DNA of 19,429 nt from Palsa-870 sp039935415 (GTDB lineage Bacteria; Chloroflexota; Dormibacteria; Dormibacterales; Dormibacteraceae): positions 1-19,429 of the forward strand of contig JBDTKH010000022.1 of NCBI GenBank assembly GCA_039935415.1, in the 5' to 3' direction. A program made the position numbers and the translations under genes. How positions within the stretch are numbered: the first letter of the stretch is position 1; each line of letters starts with the position of its first letter. Below the pieces are notes generated by a model. That model had not been told where the DNA came from. It made no database searches and was given only the letters and a program-made list of their open reading frames with translations. This document shows positions 1-5,783 of this stretch, in pieces.

Positions 1-1091
1 GCCACGTCGAGCTCCTCGAGCGCCTGCTCGATGGCCCACATGACCTGGACCACATCGCCCTCGGCAACCGCGCCCAGGTGCCCGACGCGGACCATCTTGC
101 CGGTCATCTTGCCCTGGCCGCCGGCGATCACCACGCCGTACCTGGTGTCGAGCAGGTTGCGCAGCGCGGCGACGTCGAGGCCTGGAGGCGGCACCGCCGA
201 AGTCACGGTGTTGGAGCGGAATCCTTCCTTCGCGAACAGCTGAAAGCCAAGCGCCTGCAAGCCCGCCTGGGTTGCACGGGCAAGGCGCTCGTGACGCTCG
301 TAGACGGCGTCGAGGCCTTCCTCCTCGAGCATACGCAGACCTTCCTGCAGCGCGAATGCGACGCCGACGGCGGGCGTGAAAGGGGTCATGCCCTTCTCGG
401 CCCAGGTCTTCGCTTCCTTCCAGTCGAAGTAGAAGCGGGGCGAGCGGGCCTTCGCCTGCTGCGCCCACGCGCGCTCGCTCACGCTGACCAGCGCGAGGCC
501 AGGCGGTGCCATCCAGCCTTTCTGGGAGCCGCTCACCGCGACGTCGACGCCCCAGGCGTCCGTCTCGATGGGGATCGAGCTGATCGAGCTGACGCCGTCG
601 ACCACCACGATCCGGTCCGCGTCGCGCGCCGCGCGCGCGAGCTGCCGAAGCGGGTTCGTCAGGCCGGTGGACGTTTCGTTGTGCGTGAGCAGGACGACTC
701 TTGCCTTCGGGTGGCGCTCGAGCAGGCTCGCCAGGTCATCGGGGTCGACGGGCTGGCCCCACTCGAACTCCAGCCGCACGACGTCGGTGCCGTAGGCCGC
801 CGCCAGCGCGGCGAAACGCTCGCCGAAGTTGCCGCACAGGGCGACCACGACCTCGTCGCCCGGCGAGACGAGGTTCGCGACGGCCGACTCGAGGCCGCCT
901 GTGCCGGAAGACGTGAGCAGCAGGAGATCGTTCGACGTCTTGAACACGCGCTTGGCGCCTGCGGTGATCTCCGAAAGGATCCTGGCAAACTCGGGGCCGC
1001 GGTGATCGATCATGGGCCGGCTCATCGCGCGCACGACGCGTTCGGGTAGGGGCGTCGGGCCCGGGATGCGTAGCTGGGTCTGGAAGATCAT
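1..1091 (-). CDS. Class V aminotransferase, alanine/serine-glyoxylate type (3' end outside window)
   Basis: PLP-dependent aminotransferase of the alanine-glyoxylate/serine-pyruvate family. The reading frame is open from ATG at 1091 to the window edge, giving 363 codons, so only a short C-terminal part is missing. The N-terminus LRIPGPTPLPERV is the family's substrate-loop start. Residues SSGTGG (61-66) form the phosphate-binding turn, D165 in VVVDGVSS should pair with the pyridine nitrogen, and K191 in SGSQKGWMAPPG is the Schiff-base lysine. A GGAG Shine-Dalgarno lies 8 bases before the ATG. The gene follows rpsR after 74 bases holding a hairpin, so it may be a separate unit. Exact substrates are not readable. 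In related bacteria this family serves glyoxylate detoxification or serine metabolism, and such genes often neighbour serA, which would lie outside this window. Confidence 0.9.
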   Translation of the reverse strand, partial: MIFQTQLRIPGPTPLPERVVRAMSRPMIDHRGPEFARILSEITAGAKRVFKTSNDLLLLTSSGTGGLESAVANLVSPGDEVVVALCGNFGERFAALAAAYGTDVVRLEFEWGQPVDPDDLASLLERHPKARVVLLTHNETSTGLTNPLRQLARAARDADRIVVVDGVSSISSIPIETDAWGVDVAVSGSQKGWMAPPGLALVSVSERAWAQQAKARSPRFYFDWKEAKTWAEKGMTPFTPAVGVAFALQEGLRMLEEEGLDAVYERHERLARATQAGLQALGFQLFAKEGFRSNTVTSAVPPPGLDVAALRNLLDTRYGVVIAGGQGKMTGKMVRVGHLGAVAEGDVVQVMWAIEQALEELDV

Positions 1092-1133
1092 TGGGCGCGC
1101 TCCATTAATGGGTTCGGCGGCAAGATGATTCTA

Positions 1134-1157
1134 AGGGGCGACGGGCTCGCCGCCCCT
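1134..1157 (-). terminator. Hairpin after rpsR, possible terminator
   Basis: On the minus strand, 8 bases past the rpsR stop, AGGGGCG and CGCCCCT form a 7-bp stem around a 10-base loop. An alternative inner stem GGCGA/TCGCC is also possible. Only a short, T-poor tail (TAGAATCATCTT) follows, so termination may be partial and the downstream aminotransferase could still be read through. Confidence 0.4.
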
Positions 1158-1165
1158 CAGCTGTT

Positions 1166-1441
1166 TCAGTGCGTCTCGGTCGTGTACGGAAGAAGAGCGA
1201 TCGCTCGCGCGCGCTCCAGGGCGGTCGTGAGCGGCCGCTGGTGCTTGGCGCACGTGCCGGTCACACGCCGCGGAAGGATCTTTCCGCGGTCGCTCACGAA
1301 GCGACGCAGGCGTGAGATCTCCTTGTAGTCGATGTAAGCAATCTTCTCCACGCAGAAGCTGCAGACCTTACGGTGCTGGCGCTTCGGTCCTCTGCCTCCT
1401 CCGCCGGAGCCCTGCTCACGAGGCGGTCGGTTCATTCCCAT
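1166..1441 (-). CDS. rpsR: 30S ribosomal protein S18, zinc-binding type
   Basis: Ribosomal protein S18 of the small-subunit platform, where it binds next to S6. The core runs from KVCSFCVEK through SRLRRFVSDRGKI and RRVTGTCAKHQR to ALLPY. The C-x2-C pair and the later C-x2-H are the ligands of the zinc-binding (C+) form of S18. The N-terminus is a basic, glycine-rich tail. I chose ATG at 1441 (91 aa) because GGA sits 6 bases upstream; a second in-frame ATG at 1435 is too close to any Shine-Dalgarno. A longer frame upstream is an artefact running into ssb. The gene is the third of the conserved rpsF-ssb-rpsR operon, 10 bases after the ssb stop. rplI, often next in this operon, is absent here. 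Confidence 0.95.
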   Translation of the reverse strand: MGMNRPPREQGSGGGGRGPKRQHRKVCSFCVEKIAYIDYKEISRLRRFVSDRGKILPRRVTGTCAKHQRPLTTALERARAIALLPYTTETH

Positions 1442-1451
1442 TTGCGTTCCA

Positions 1452-1925
1452 TTAGAAGGGGATCTCGTCCGGGTCGACGTCACGCGGGGCGTCGTCCGGA
1501 GCGGGGATGTCGTTCTGGTGAGGCTCGCGGGCAACGCCCGCCCCAGCTCCAGCGCCAGCGCCGGCTCCGGCCGCGCCTGCGCCGCGCGGCTCGAGGAACT
1601 GCACGTCGTTGGCGATGATCTCGGTCACGCGCCGCTTCTGCCCATCCTGGCCTTCCCACGAACGGGTCTGGATGCGGCCCTCGACGAAGACCAGGGCGCC
1701 CTTCCGCGTGTACTGCGCGACCGTCTCGGCCAGGTTTCGCTTGCCGATCGGGTACGCGACGATGTTGTGATAGTCGGTGAACTCCTTACGCTCGCCGTCC
1801 GGACCGGTGGACCACCGGTTGGTGGCGATGCTGAAGTTGGTCACCGCGGTTCCGCTGGGGGTGTAACGCATCTCCGGGTCCTTGGTGAGACGGCCGATGA
1901 GCAGCGCCTTGTTCAAGTTCGACAT
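1452..1925 (-). CDS. ssb: Single-stranded DNA-binding protein
   Basis: Coats single-stranded DNA in replication, recombination and repair. Residues 1-112 form the OB fold, opening NKALLIGRLTKDPEMRYTPSG and including NIVAYPIGKRNLAETV and VEGRIQTRSWEGQDGQKR. Residues 115-130 are an almost pure Gly-Ala linker. The acidic C-terminus DPDEIPF is the partner-binding tip that recruits replication and repair proteins. At 157 aa it has normal length. ATG at 1925 directly follows the rpsF stop codon (1928-1926) with no gap, and GAGGAG in the end of rpsF supplies the ribosome-binding site, so translation is probably coupled. Confidence 0.96.
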   Translation of the reverse strand: MSNLNKALLIGRLTKDPEMRYTPSGTAVTNFSIATNRWSTGPDGERKEFTDYHNIVAYPIGKRNLAETVAQYTRKGALVFVEGRIQTRSWEGQDGQKRRVTEIIANDVQFLEPRGAGAAGAGAGAGAGAGVAREPHQNDIPAPDDAPRDVDPDEIPF

Positions 1926-2336
1926 CTAAGACTCCTCCCGATCCGCACGAGCCGCCGGCTCCGCCACCGCCTCCGCCTCCGATTCGACCGCGACCGGCTC
2001 CAGCACGACCTCCGCAGGCGGCGGCGTAACGGTGGTCGCGACAGCTGGTTTCTCCTGCTTGCGCACGATCAGGTGCCGCAGCACCTCCTCGGTGATCTTA
2101 AGCGCGGCCTCGAGCTCGGGCACGCGGCCGGGATCGATCTGGAAGTCCTGGAGGATGTACGAGCCCTCCTTCTGGTGCTTCACCTCGTAGGCGAGCTTGC
2201 GCTTGCCCCAGAGGTTGGTGCGCTCGATAGCACCGCCCGACCTCTCGATCAGCGTGTTGACCCGTTTCACCGCGTCCTGGACCTTCTCGTCCTCAAGGTC
2301 AGCGCGGACGATGTAGAGAACTTCGTATTCCCGCAA
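1926..2336 (-). CDS. rpsF: 30S ribosomal protein S6, TTG start
   Basis: Ribosomal protein S6, the S18 partner on the 30S platform. The core begins LREYEVLYIVRADLED and contains TNLWGKRKLAYEVKHQKEG and the helix ending EEVLRHLIVRK. After about residue 100 there is a low-complexity tail rich in Pro, Ala, Val and Glu, making 136 aa against a usual core near 95. I chose TTG at 2336 because AAGGAGGT (2349-2342) lies 5 bases upstream and the S6 homology starts exactly there; the longer frame to 2429 has no S6-like sequence in its first 31 residues. A possible -10 box TAGAAT lies at 2425-2420 on this strand, without a clear -35. First gene of the rpsF-ssb-rpsR operon. Confidence 0.93.
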   Translation of the reverse strand: MREYEVLYIVRADLEDEKVQDAVKRVNTLIERSGGAIERTNLWGKRKLAYEVKHQKEGSYILQDFQIDPGRVPELEAALKITEEVLRHLIVRKQEKPAVATTVTPPPAEVVLEPVAVESEAEAVAEPAARADREES

Positions 2337-2341
2337 ACGGG

Positions 2342-2349
2342 ACCTCCTT
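2342..2349 (-). promoter_or_regulatory. Strong Shine-Dalgarno for rpsF
   Basis: AAGGAGGT on the minus strand is an 8-base perfect match to the anti-Shine-Dalgarno and ends 5 bases before TTG 2336. It decides the rpsF start and compensates for the weak initiation codon. Confidence 0.85.
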
Positions 2350-2520
2350 CCTATGGGTTCAGGCCCCGGTCGATCGGTGGCATGGTGCCCCCGGCCGAGG
2401 CCAGAAAGGGTAGGTCGGTATTCTACCAAGTCGAGTGGACCGCACCCGCCGGCCAGGCCGCATCTTGGAGCTTTGGACGCCTAGCGGTCGCCTGCTCCAA
2501 TCTGCGGCCCGTCTGGCAGG

Positions 2521-2526
2521 TACAGT
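2521..2526 (+). promoter_or_regulatory. Putative -10 box TACAGT for a leaderless GTG start
   Basis: TACAGT ends 6 bases before GTG 2533, so transcription would begin at or next to the start codon. No Shine-Dalgarno lies between. No convincing -35 hexamer is seen 16-18 bases upstream. Confidence 0.45.
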
Positions 2527-2532
2527 CCACTA

Positions 2533-3207
2533 GTGGCCACCAAAACCAAGGCGAAGGCTGACTCGCGCTCCGGCAAAGGTGGACGGCGGCCGCCGGTCAG
2601 GGTCCAAAAAGGCCGGGACATCCCGCTGCTTCCGATTGTCGTGGCCGCAATCCTGGTGGCCTTTGCGATCGGGATCATCGTCTACGTGGTCGCCAACAAC
2701 AAACCCACTCCCGGTCCGCAGAGCGCGGCCGGCATCCCGTGTGACCAACTCGAGCACACGAAGGTCCACTACCACGCGGCCGTCCAGATCGTCTACCAGG
2801 GCATCGTCCACCCGATCACACAGAACATCGGGATCGTCGGCGACCCGGCCGCTCCGACCTGTTTCTACTGGCTGCACGTCCACGCGGCCAACACCAACGT
2901 GATCCACATCGAAGCGCCTGCGAGCCAGACATTCACGCTTGGACAGTTCTTCGCGGTCTGGAATAGCTGGAGCAAGTCGAGTGGCGGACCGGCAGAGCCG
3001 CTTGATGCAACGCACGTGTCGACCATCACCCTCACCCCAGACGAGAAGCTCGTGGTCTACATAGACCTGGGAGACGGGAAAGGGCCGCTACCCTACACGG
3101 GCGACCCCAAAACCATCGTGCTCAAGTCGCACGAGGTGATCACGCTGGAGATCACGCCACCCGCGGTGACACCGCCGCCCCCGCTCACCTTCACGTCCGG
3201 GCTTTAG
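2533..3207 (+). CDS. Membrane-anchored, histidine-rich extracytoplasmic protein of unknown function
   Basis: 224 aa, GTG start. Residues 1-31 are a very basic cytoplasmic tail, 32-54 form one transmembrane helix without a cleavage motif, and the rest should lie outside the membrane. The outer domain has the patterns C70-x4-H75-x3-H79-Y-H81, C110-FYWLHVH (H115, H117), VIHIEAP (H125) and FTLGQFFAVW. C70 and C110 could form a disulfide; the HxH pairs look like metal ligands. I recognise this combination from uncharacterised proteins of Actinomycetota, Chloroflexota and Firmicutes but know no assigned reaction. A C-terminal beta-rich stretch (160-208) and a Pro-rich end follow. The gene is divergent from rpsF and its last 17 bases overlap the convergent XRE regulator. 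A cupredoxin-like or copper-handling role is a guess. Confidence 0.85.
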   Translation: MATKTKAKADSRSGKGGRRPPVRVQKGRDIPLLPIVVAAILVAFAIGIIVYVVANNKPTPGPQSAAGIPCDQLEHTKVHYHAAVQIVYQGIVHPITQNIGIVGDPAAPTCFYWLHVHAANTNVIHIEAPASQTFTLGQFFAVWNSWSKSSGGPAEPLDATHVSTITLTPDEKLVVYIDLGDGKGPLPYTGDPKTIVLKSHEVITLEITPPAVTPPPPLTFTSGL

Positions 3208-3805
3208 CCTCAAGAAGGACCCGCGCGGCGCGGTAGTGCTCCAGGGCTTCCTGGCTGCTGGCCGCGCGCTGGGCCCGGTCGGCGAGCTTCAGGTGCGTCT
3301 CGACCGGATCGGCGCCGAATGTGAAGGGCCGCCCCTTCTCGATCGAAGCAAGGCGCCCGAGCCGGTAGCGGTCGCCGCGCGCCGCAATCAGCTGCTTCTC
3401 GCGAGCCAGGATCTCGCGCGCTTCGCCCGCGCGGCCCAGGGCCAGCAGGGCCTCGGCCTGGCAGAGACGGGCATCGGTGCCGATCGGCCACTCGGAGGAC
3501 TCGACGGCCGGCCGCAACGCCAGCAGCGCGCGGCGGGCGTCCTTGCGAGCCAGCAGGACACGGGCCTTCTCGACTGCCAGCTCGCGCTCTATGCCCGGCA
3601 GCCGGCCTTCGAGCAGGTAGTCGACCTCGGTGCCGAGCCGCCCGGCGATGACGCGGAGCACGCGCGTCGAGGGTTGGCTCCGGCCGAGCTCGACCTGGTT
3701 GAGGAAGGCGCGGCTGAAGTCTTCACCGCTTACCCGGGCAAGGCTCATGCCTCTTTCCTGGCGAACCCGTCGGATGCGTTGGCCCAGGGTCTCGGTCCGC
3801 GGCAT
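3191..3805 (-). CDS. XRE-family HTH regulator with TPR-like helical C-terminus
   Basis: DNA-binding regulator, 204 aa. Residues 7-67 are an XRE/Cro-type HTH: LGQRIRRVRQERGMSLARVS, then the recognition region FLNQVELGRSQPSTRVLRVIAGRLG, ending in VDYLLEG. Residues 70-200 are Ala/Leu/Arg-rich paired helices resembling TPR repeats (for example ARRALLALRPAVE, CQAEALLALGRAGEAREIL and SSQEALEHYRAARVLLE). HTH-TPR proteins in Gram-positive bacteria usually sense peptides or partner proteins. ATG 3805 lies 13 bases after the stop of the M24 peptidase, so the two are probably co-transcribed; a TAAACT box (10 bases before the ATG) could give an extra internal start. Its 3' end overlaps the convergent membrane protein by 17 bases. 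Its ligand is unknown. Confidence 0.85.
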   Translation of the reverse strand: MPRTETLGQRIRRVRQERGMSLARVSGEDFSRAFLNQVELGRSQPSTRVLRVIAGRLGTEVDYLLEGRLPGIERELAVEKARVLLARKDARRALLALRPAVESSEWPIGTDARLCQAEALLALGRAGEAREILAREKQLIAARGDRYRLGRLASIEKGRPFTFGADPVETHLKLADRAQRAASSQEALEHYRAARVLLEAKART

Positions 3806-3818
3806 GTAAAGCCTGAGT

Positions 3819-4955
3819 TTACAGGTAGTCGCGAGGGTCGAGGCTTCGCGTCAGCGTCGTGAAGTTCTTGAAACCGTCCTTGGTGACCATGCCCGTGTCT
3901 TCGACGCGCACCCCGCCCAACCCCAGCAGGTAGAGGCCCGGCTCGACGGTGACCACGTCGCCCTCGAGCAGCGTGTTCTCGTCGGGACCGCGTAGTGAGG
4001 GATCTTCGTGGATGTCGAGCCCGACGCCATGGCCCGTGCTGTGGTTCATCTTCGCCACACCGGCAGGGCCCTCGAACCCTTTGGTCGTGGTCCCGTATCC
4101 GCAGTCCACCAGGACCTGGCAGACGCCGTTGTGCACGTCGCGACCGGCTGCTCCCGCCCGGATCGACTCGATCCCGGCGTCCAGCGCCTGCAGCACCGCC
4201 GCGTGCATGCGCCGGATGTCATCTGGAATTTCGCCGACCACGACGGTCCGGGTGAGGTCCCCGTGGTAGTGCGTGGTCCGGCTCGAGGGAAAGATGTCGA
4301 TGATGACCGGGGCACCGGCCCGGATCGGACCCTCGCCACGGAAATGCGGCATGGCGCACTCGGGTGAGCCGGCGATGATCATGTCGGGGCACATGAAGCC
4401 CTTCTCGCCGAGCAGCAACGACGCACGCGCGTAGAGGCGCTCGGAAGTAAGCGGCAGGTCCTGCAGCCACAGCACCCCGTCTCTCACGTCAGCCTGGGCG
4501 AGCTGGCTCACCACCTCCACGACCGCCGCCTCGGCGGCCCGCTGCGAGGCCTCGATGAAGCGGGCTTCCCCTTCGGTCTTGTGGCGCCGTTCGGCCTGGA
4601 ACAGGGTAGGGTCGACCTCGATCTCGAGCCCGGCAGCCCGCAGCTCCTCCACATAGCCGGCCTGCAGCCGGGGCGAGACCCGCGCCGCACCGAGTCCTTT
4701 CTCGCGCAGGAGCCGGGCGGAGAGGCGTGGCCACGATGCGAAGGGGCCATGCTCCTGGTAGTCGACCTCGTCGCGATCGAGCGTCCGCGCTGCCTTGCTC
4801 TGAGCGCGGGCGCGGTCGATCTCGAGCGCGGTGGCGATCAGGATGTCGTCGCCATCCGCATACCGGATGTAGAGGGCGGTCTCGACCGAAAAACCCGTGG
4901 CGTAGATGAAGTCGGCGTCACTCTCGCCGCTGGGGATCAGGACAATCGGTTTCAC
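3819..4955 (-). CDS. M24-family metallopeptidase, Xaa-Pro aminopeptidase-like
   Basis: Cytoplasmic dimetal peptidase of the creatinase/prolidase fold, 378 aa, expected to cleave Xaa-Pro bonds. Residues 1-125 are the creatinase N-terminal domain (PSGESDADFIYATGFSVE). The pita-bread catalytic domain follows with all five metal ligands present: D220 (IIDIFP), D233 (HGDLTRTVVVG), H309 (HSTGHGVGLDIHE), E338 (TVEPGLY) and E352 (VRVEDTG). The HGVGLDIHE motif favours Xaa-Pro peptidase over methionine aminopeptidase or creatinase. ATG 4955 overlaps the stop of the upstream HTH gene (ATGA, 4955-4952). It sits between two DNA-binding proteins in one operon, so the peptidase may be locally regulated or process a peptide signal; that is inference. 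Confidence 0.92.
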   Translation of the reverse strand: MKPIVLIPSGESDADFIYATGFSVETALYIRYADGDDILIATALEIDRARAQSKAARTLDRDEVDYQEHGPFASWPRLSARLLREKGLGAARVSPRLQAGYVEELRAAGLEIEVDPTLFQAERRHKTEGEARFIEASQRAAEAAVVEVVSQLAQADVRDGVLWLQDLPLTSERLYARASLLLGEKGFMCPDMIIAGSPECAMPHFRGEGPIRAGAPVIIDIFPSSRTTHYHGDLTRTVVVGEIPDDIRRMHAAVLQALDAGIESIRAGAAGRDVHNGVCQVLVDCGYGTTTKGFEGPAGVAKMNHSTGHGVGLDIHEDPSLRGPDENTLLEGDVVTVEPGLYLLGLGGVRVEDTGMVTKDGFKNFTTLTRSLDPRDYL

Positions 4956-5335
4956 GCTTCCACCCCCGAATGGCGCTCGATGGCGGTGGCAAACAAGGAC
5001 GCGAGGGCGGCCGGGGCCAGCGAGTCGACCTCCTCGGAGACCTGCGCCGCCAGCCGCTTAGGCAGCTGCCGCGCGACTAGCTCCAGGTGCTGCTCGTAGA
5101 CCCTGCCCAGGGATCGGTGTCCGGCGCGACCCTCGAGGTTCAGCTTCTCCTGCACCTCGTAGCCGCCCGTATACGCGACCTCGTAGCCGAGCCCGCGCAG
5201 CTGGACGAGGTCACGGCGCAGGGTGCGCTCGGAGACGCCGGCGCGTTCGGCCAGCTCGAGGGGGTTCAGCCCAGGCTCGGCGATCACCACGGAAAGGATG
5301 CGCAGGAGGCGGGCGAGGCGGCGGACTCTATTCAA
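4952..5335 (-). CDS. Small DeoR/HTH_11-type transcriptional regulator
   Basis: 127 aa. Residues about 6-52 are a winged HTH: RLARLLRILSVV, then LNPLELAERAGVSERTLRRDLVQLRGLGYEV and the wing YTGGYEVQE. This resembles the N-terminus of DeoR- and WYL-type regulators, but no WYL or sugar-phosphate-binding domain follows. The remaining 65 residues are helical (YEQHLELVARQLPKRLAAQVSEEV) and could dimerise. The start is TTG at 5335; it is the only choice that keeps the whole HTH, but there is no good Shine-Dalgarno. A perfect 7-bp inverted repeat (5355-5373) lies just upstream and could be its operator. It overlaps the M24 peptidase start by 4 bases. Confidence 0.8.
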   Translation of the reverse strand: MNRVRRLARLLRILSVVIAEPGLNPLELAERAGVSERTLRRDLVQLRGLGYEVAYTGGYEVQEKLNLEGRAGHRSLGRVYEQHLELVARQLPKRLAAQVSEEVDSLAPAALASLFATAIERHSGVEA

Positions 5336-5354
5336 AAGACCAGGTGGAGCTTAA

Positions 5355-5373
5355 GGCCGGATTCATTCCGGCC
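5355..5373. promoter_or_regulatory. Inverted repeat upstream of the HTH gene, possible operator or attenuator
   Basis: GGCCGGA (5355-5361), 5-base spacer TTCAT, TCCGGCC (5367-5373): a perfect 7-bp dyad ending 20 bases before the TTG start at 5335. It could be a dimer-binding operator for autoregulation, or an RNA hairpin in the leader. Confidence 0.4.
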
Positions 5374-5434
5374 GTCCCCAAGCGCTCTCTTCTATGCGAC
5401 TCCCAGCGTCGCCCGGGAGAGGAGGGGGTTCCGC

Positions 5435-5458
5435 GGGGGAGGACAACGGTCCTCCCCC
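5435..5458. repeat. Perfect 10-bp hairpin after the 74-aa gene
   Basis: GGGGGAGGAC (5435-5444), loop AACG, GTCCTCCCCC (5449-5458). On the minus strand it begins 9 bases after the stop of the 74-aa gene. No T-run follows on either strand, so it is not a classical intrinsic terminator, but it may stop or process RNA or protect a 3' end. Confidence 0.6.
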
Positions 5459-5466
5459 ACGCCTTC

Positions 5467-5691
5467 TTAGCCGATCTCTTCCCAAGAGGTGGCATTGCCC
5501 TCGAACGGGTCGGGTTCGGTCTCCTCCTGGTTGCCCACCTTCTGGTGGAACCTGCTCGCGATCATCTGGTAGGCCATCGCCTTGGGAATCCCCAGCTTGG
5601 TGAGCGACTTCACCTCGTCGGCCATCACCTTGTCGCGGGCCGCCTCGACGGCGGCGAGGACCTCTTCGACGGACGCCGTCTTCTTCTTCAT
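5467..5691 (-). CDS. Small hypothetical protein, 74 aa
   Basis: Not recognised. From ATG at 5691: starts MKKKTASVEEVLAAVEAARD, then helical DEVKSLTKLGIPKAMAYQMIASRFHQ, and an acidic end EETEPDPFEGNATSWEEIG. It looks like a small soluble helical protein. I preferred ATG 5691 over an in-frame ATG at 5721, whose first 10 residues cross the inverted repeat at 5693-5708. A TATCAT box on the minus strand lies 9 bases before ATG 5691, so the message may have almost no leader. It is divergent from the EF-G2 gene across 92 bases and is isolated from the downstream HTH operon by a hairpin. Strand bias and clean codon structure support coding, but homology is unknown. Confidence 0.6.
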   Translation of the reverse strand: MKKKTASVEEVLAAVEAARDKVMADEVKSLTKLGIPKAMAYQMIASRFHQKVGNQEETEPDPFEGNATSWEEIG

Positions 5692-5692
5692 A

Positions 5693-5708
5693 GGTATCTG
5701 ATGATACC
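5693..5708. promoter_or_regulatory. Palindrome over the -10 region of the 74-aa gene
   Basis: GGTATC-TGAT-GATACC is a perfect 6-bp dyad with a 4-base spacer. It covers the minus-strand TATCAT box and the bases directly before ATG 5691, a typical place for a repressor operator. Confidence 0.45.
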
Positions 5709-5783
5709 CAAGCCAACCCATCCTTAACCTCGCCTTAGACTTGTCCTTCGTGCCTGCGGCGGCTGGAAGACCTGGGGGTATGG

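Noticed and set aside
78..1049. A 323-codon open frame on the plus strand across the aminotransferase
   Set aside because: It is antisense to a gene with a clear PLP lysine and family motifs, and its product is Arg/His/Asp-rich without any recognisable fold, as expected for GC-rich shadow frames.
1442..1534. N-terminal extension of S18 into ssb
   Set aside because: It lies wholly inside the ssb C-terminal region and has no S18 similarity.
2337..2429. N-terminal extension of S6 to an ATG/GTG-type start at 2429
   Set aside because: The perfect Shine-Dalgarno before TTG 2336 and the start of S6 similarity there exclude it.
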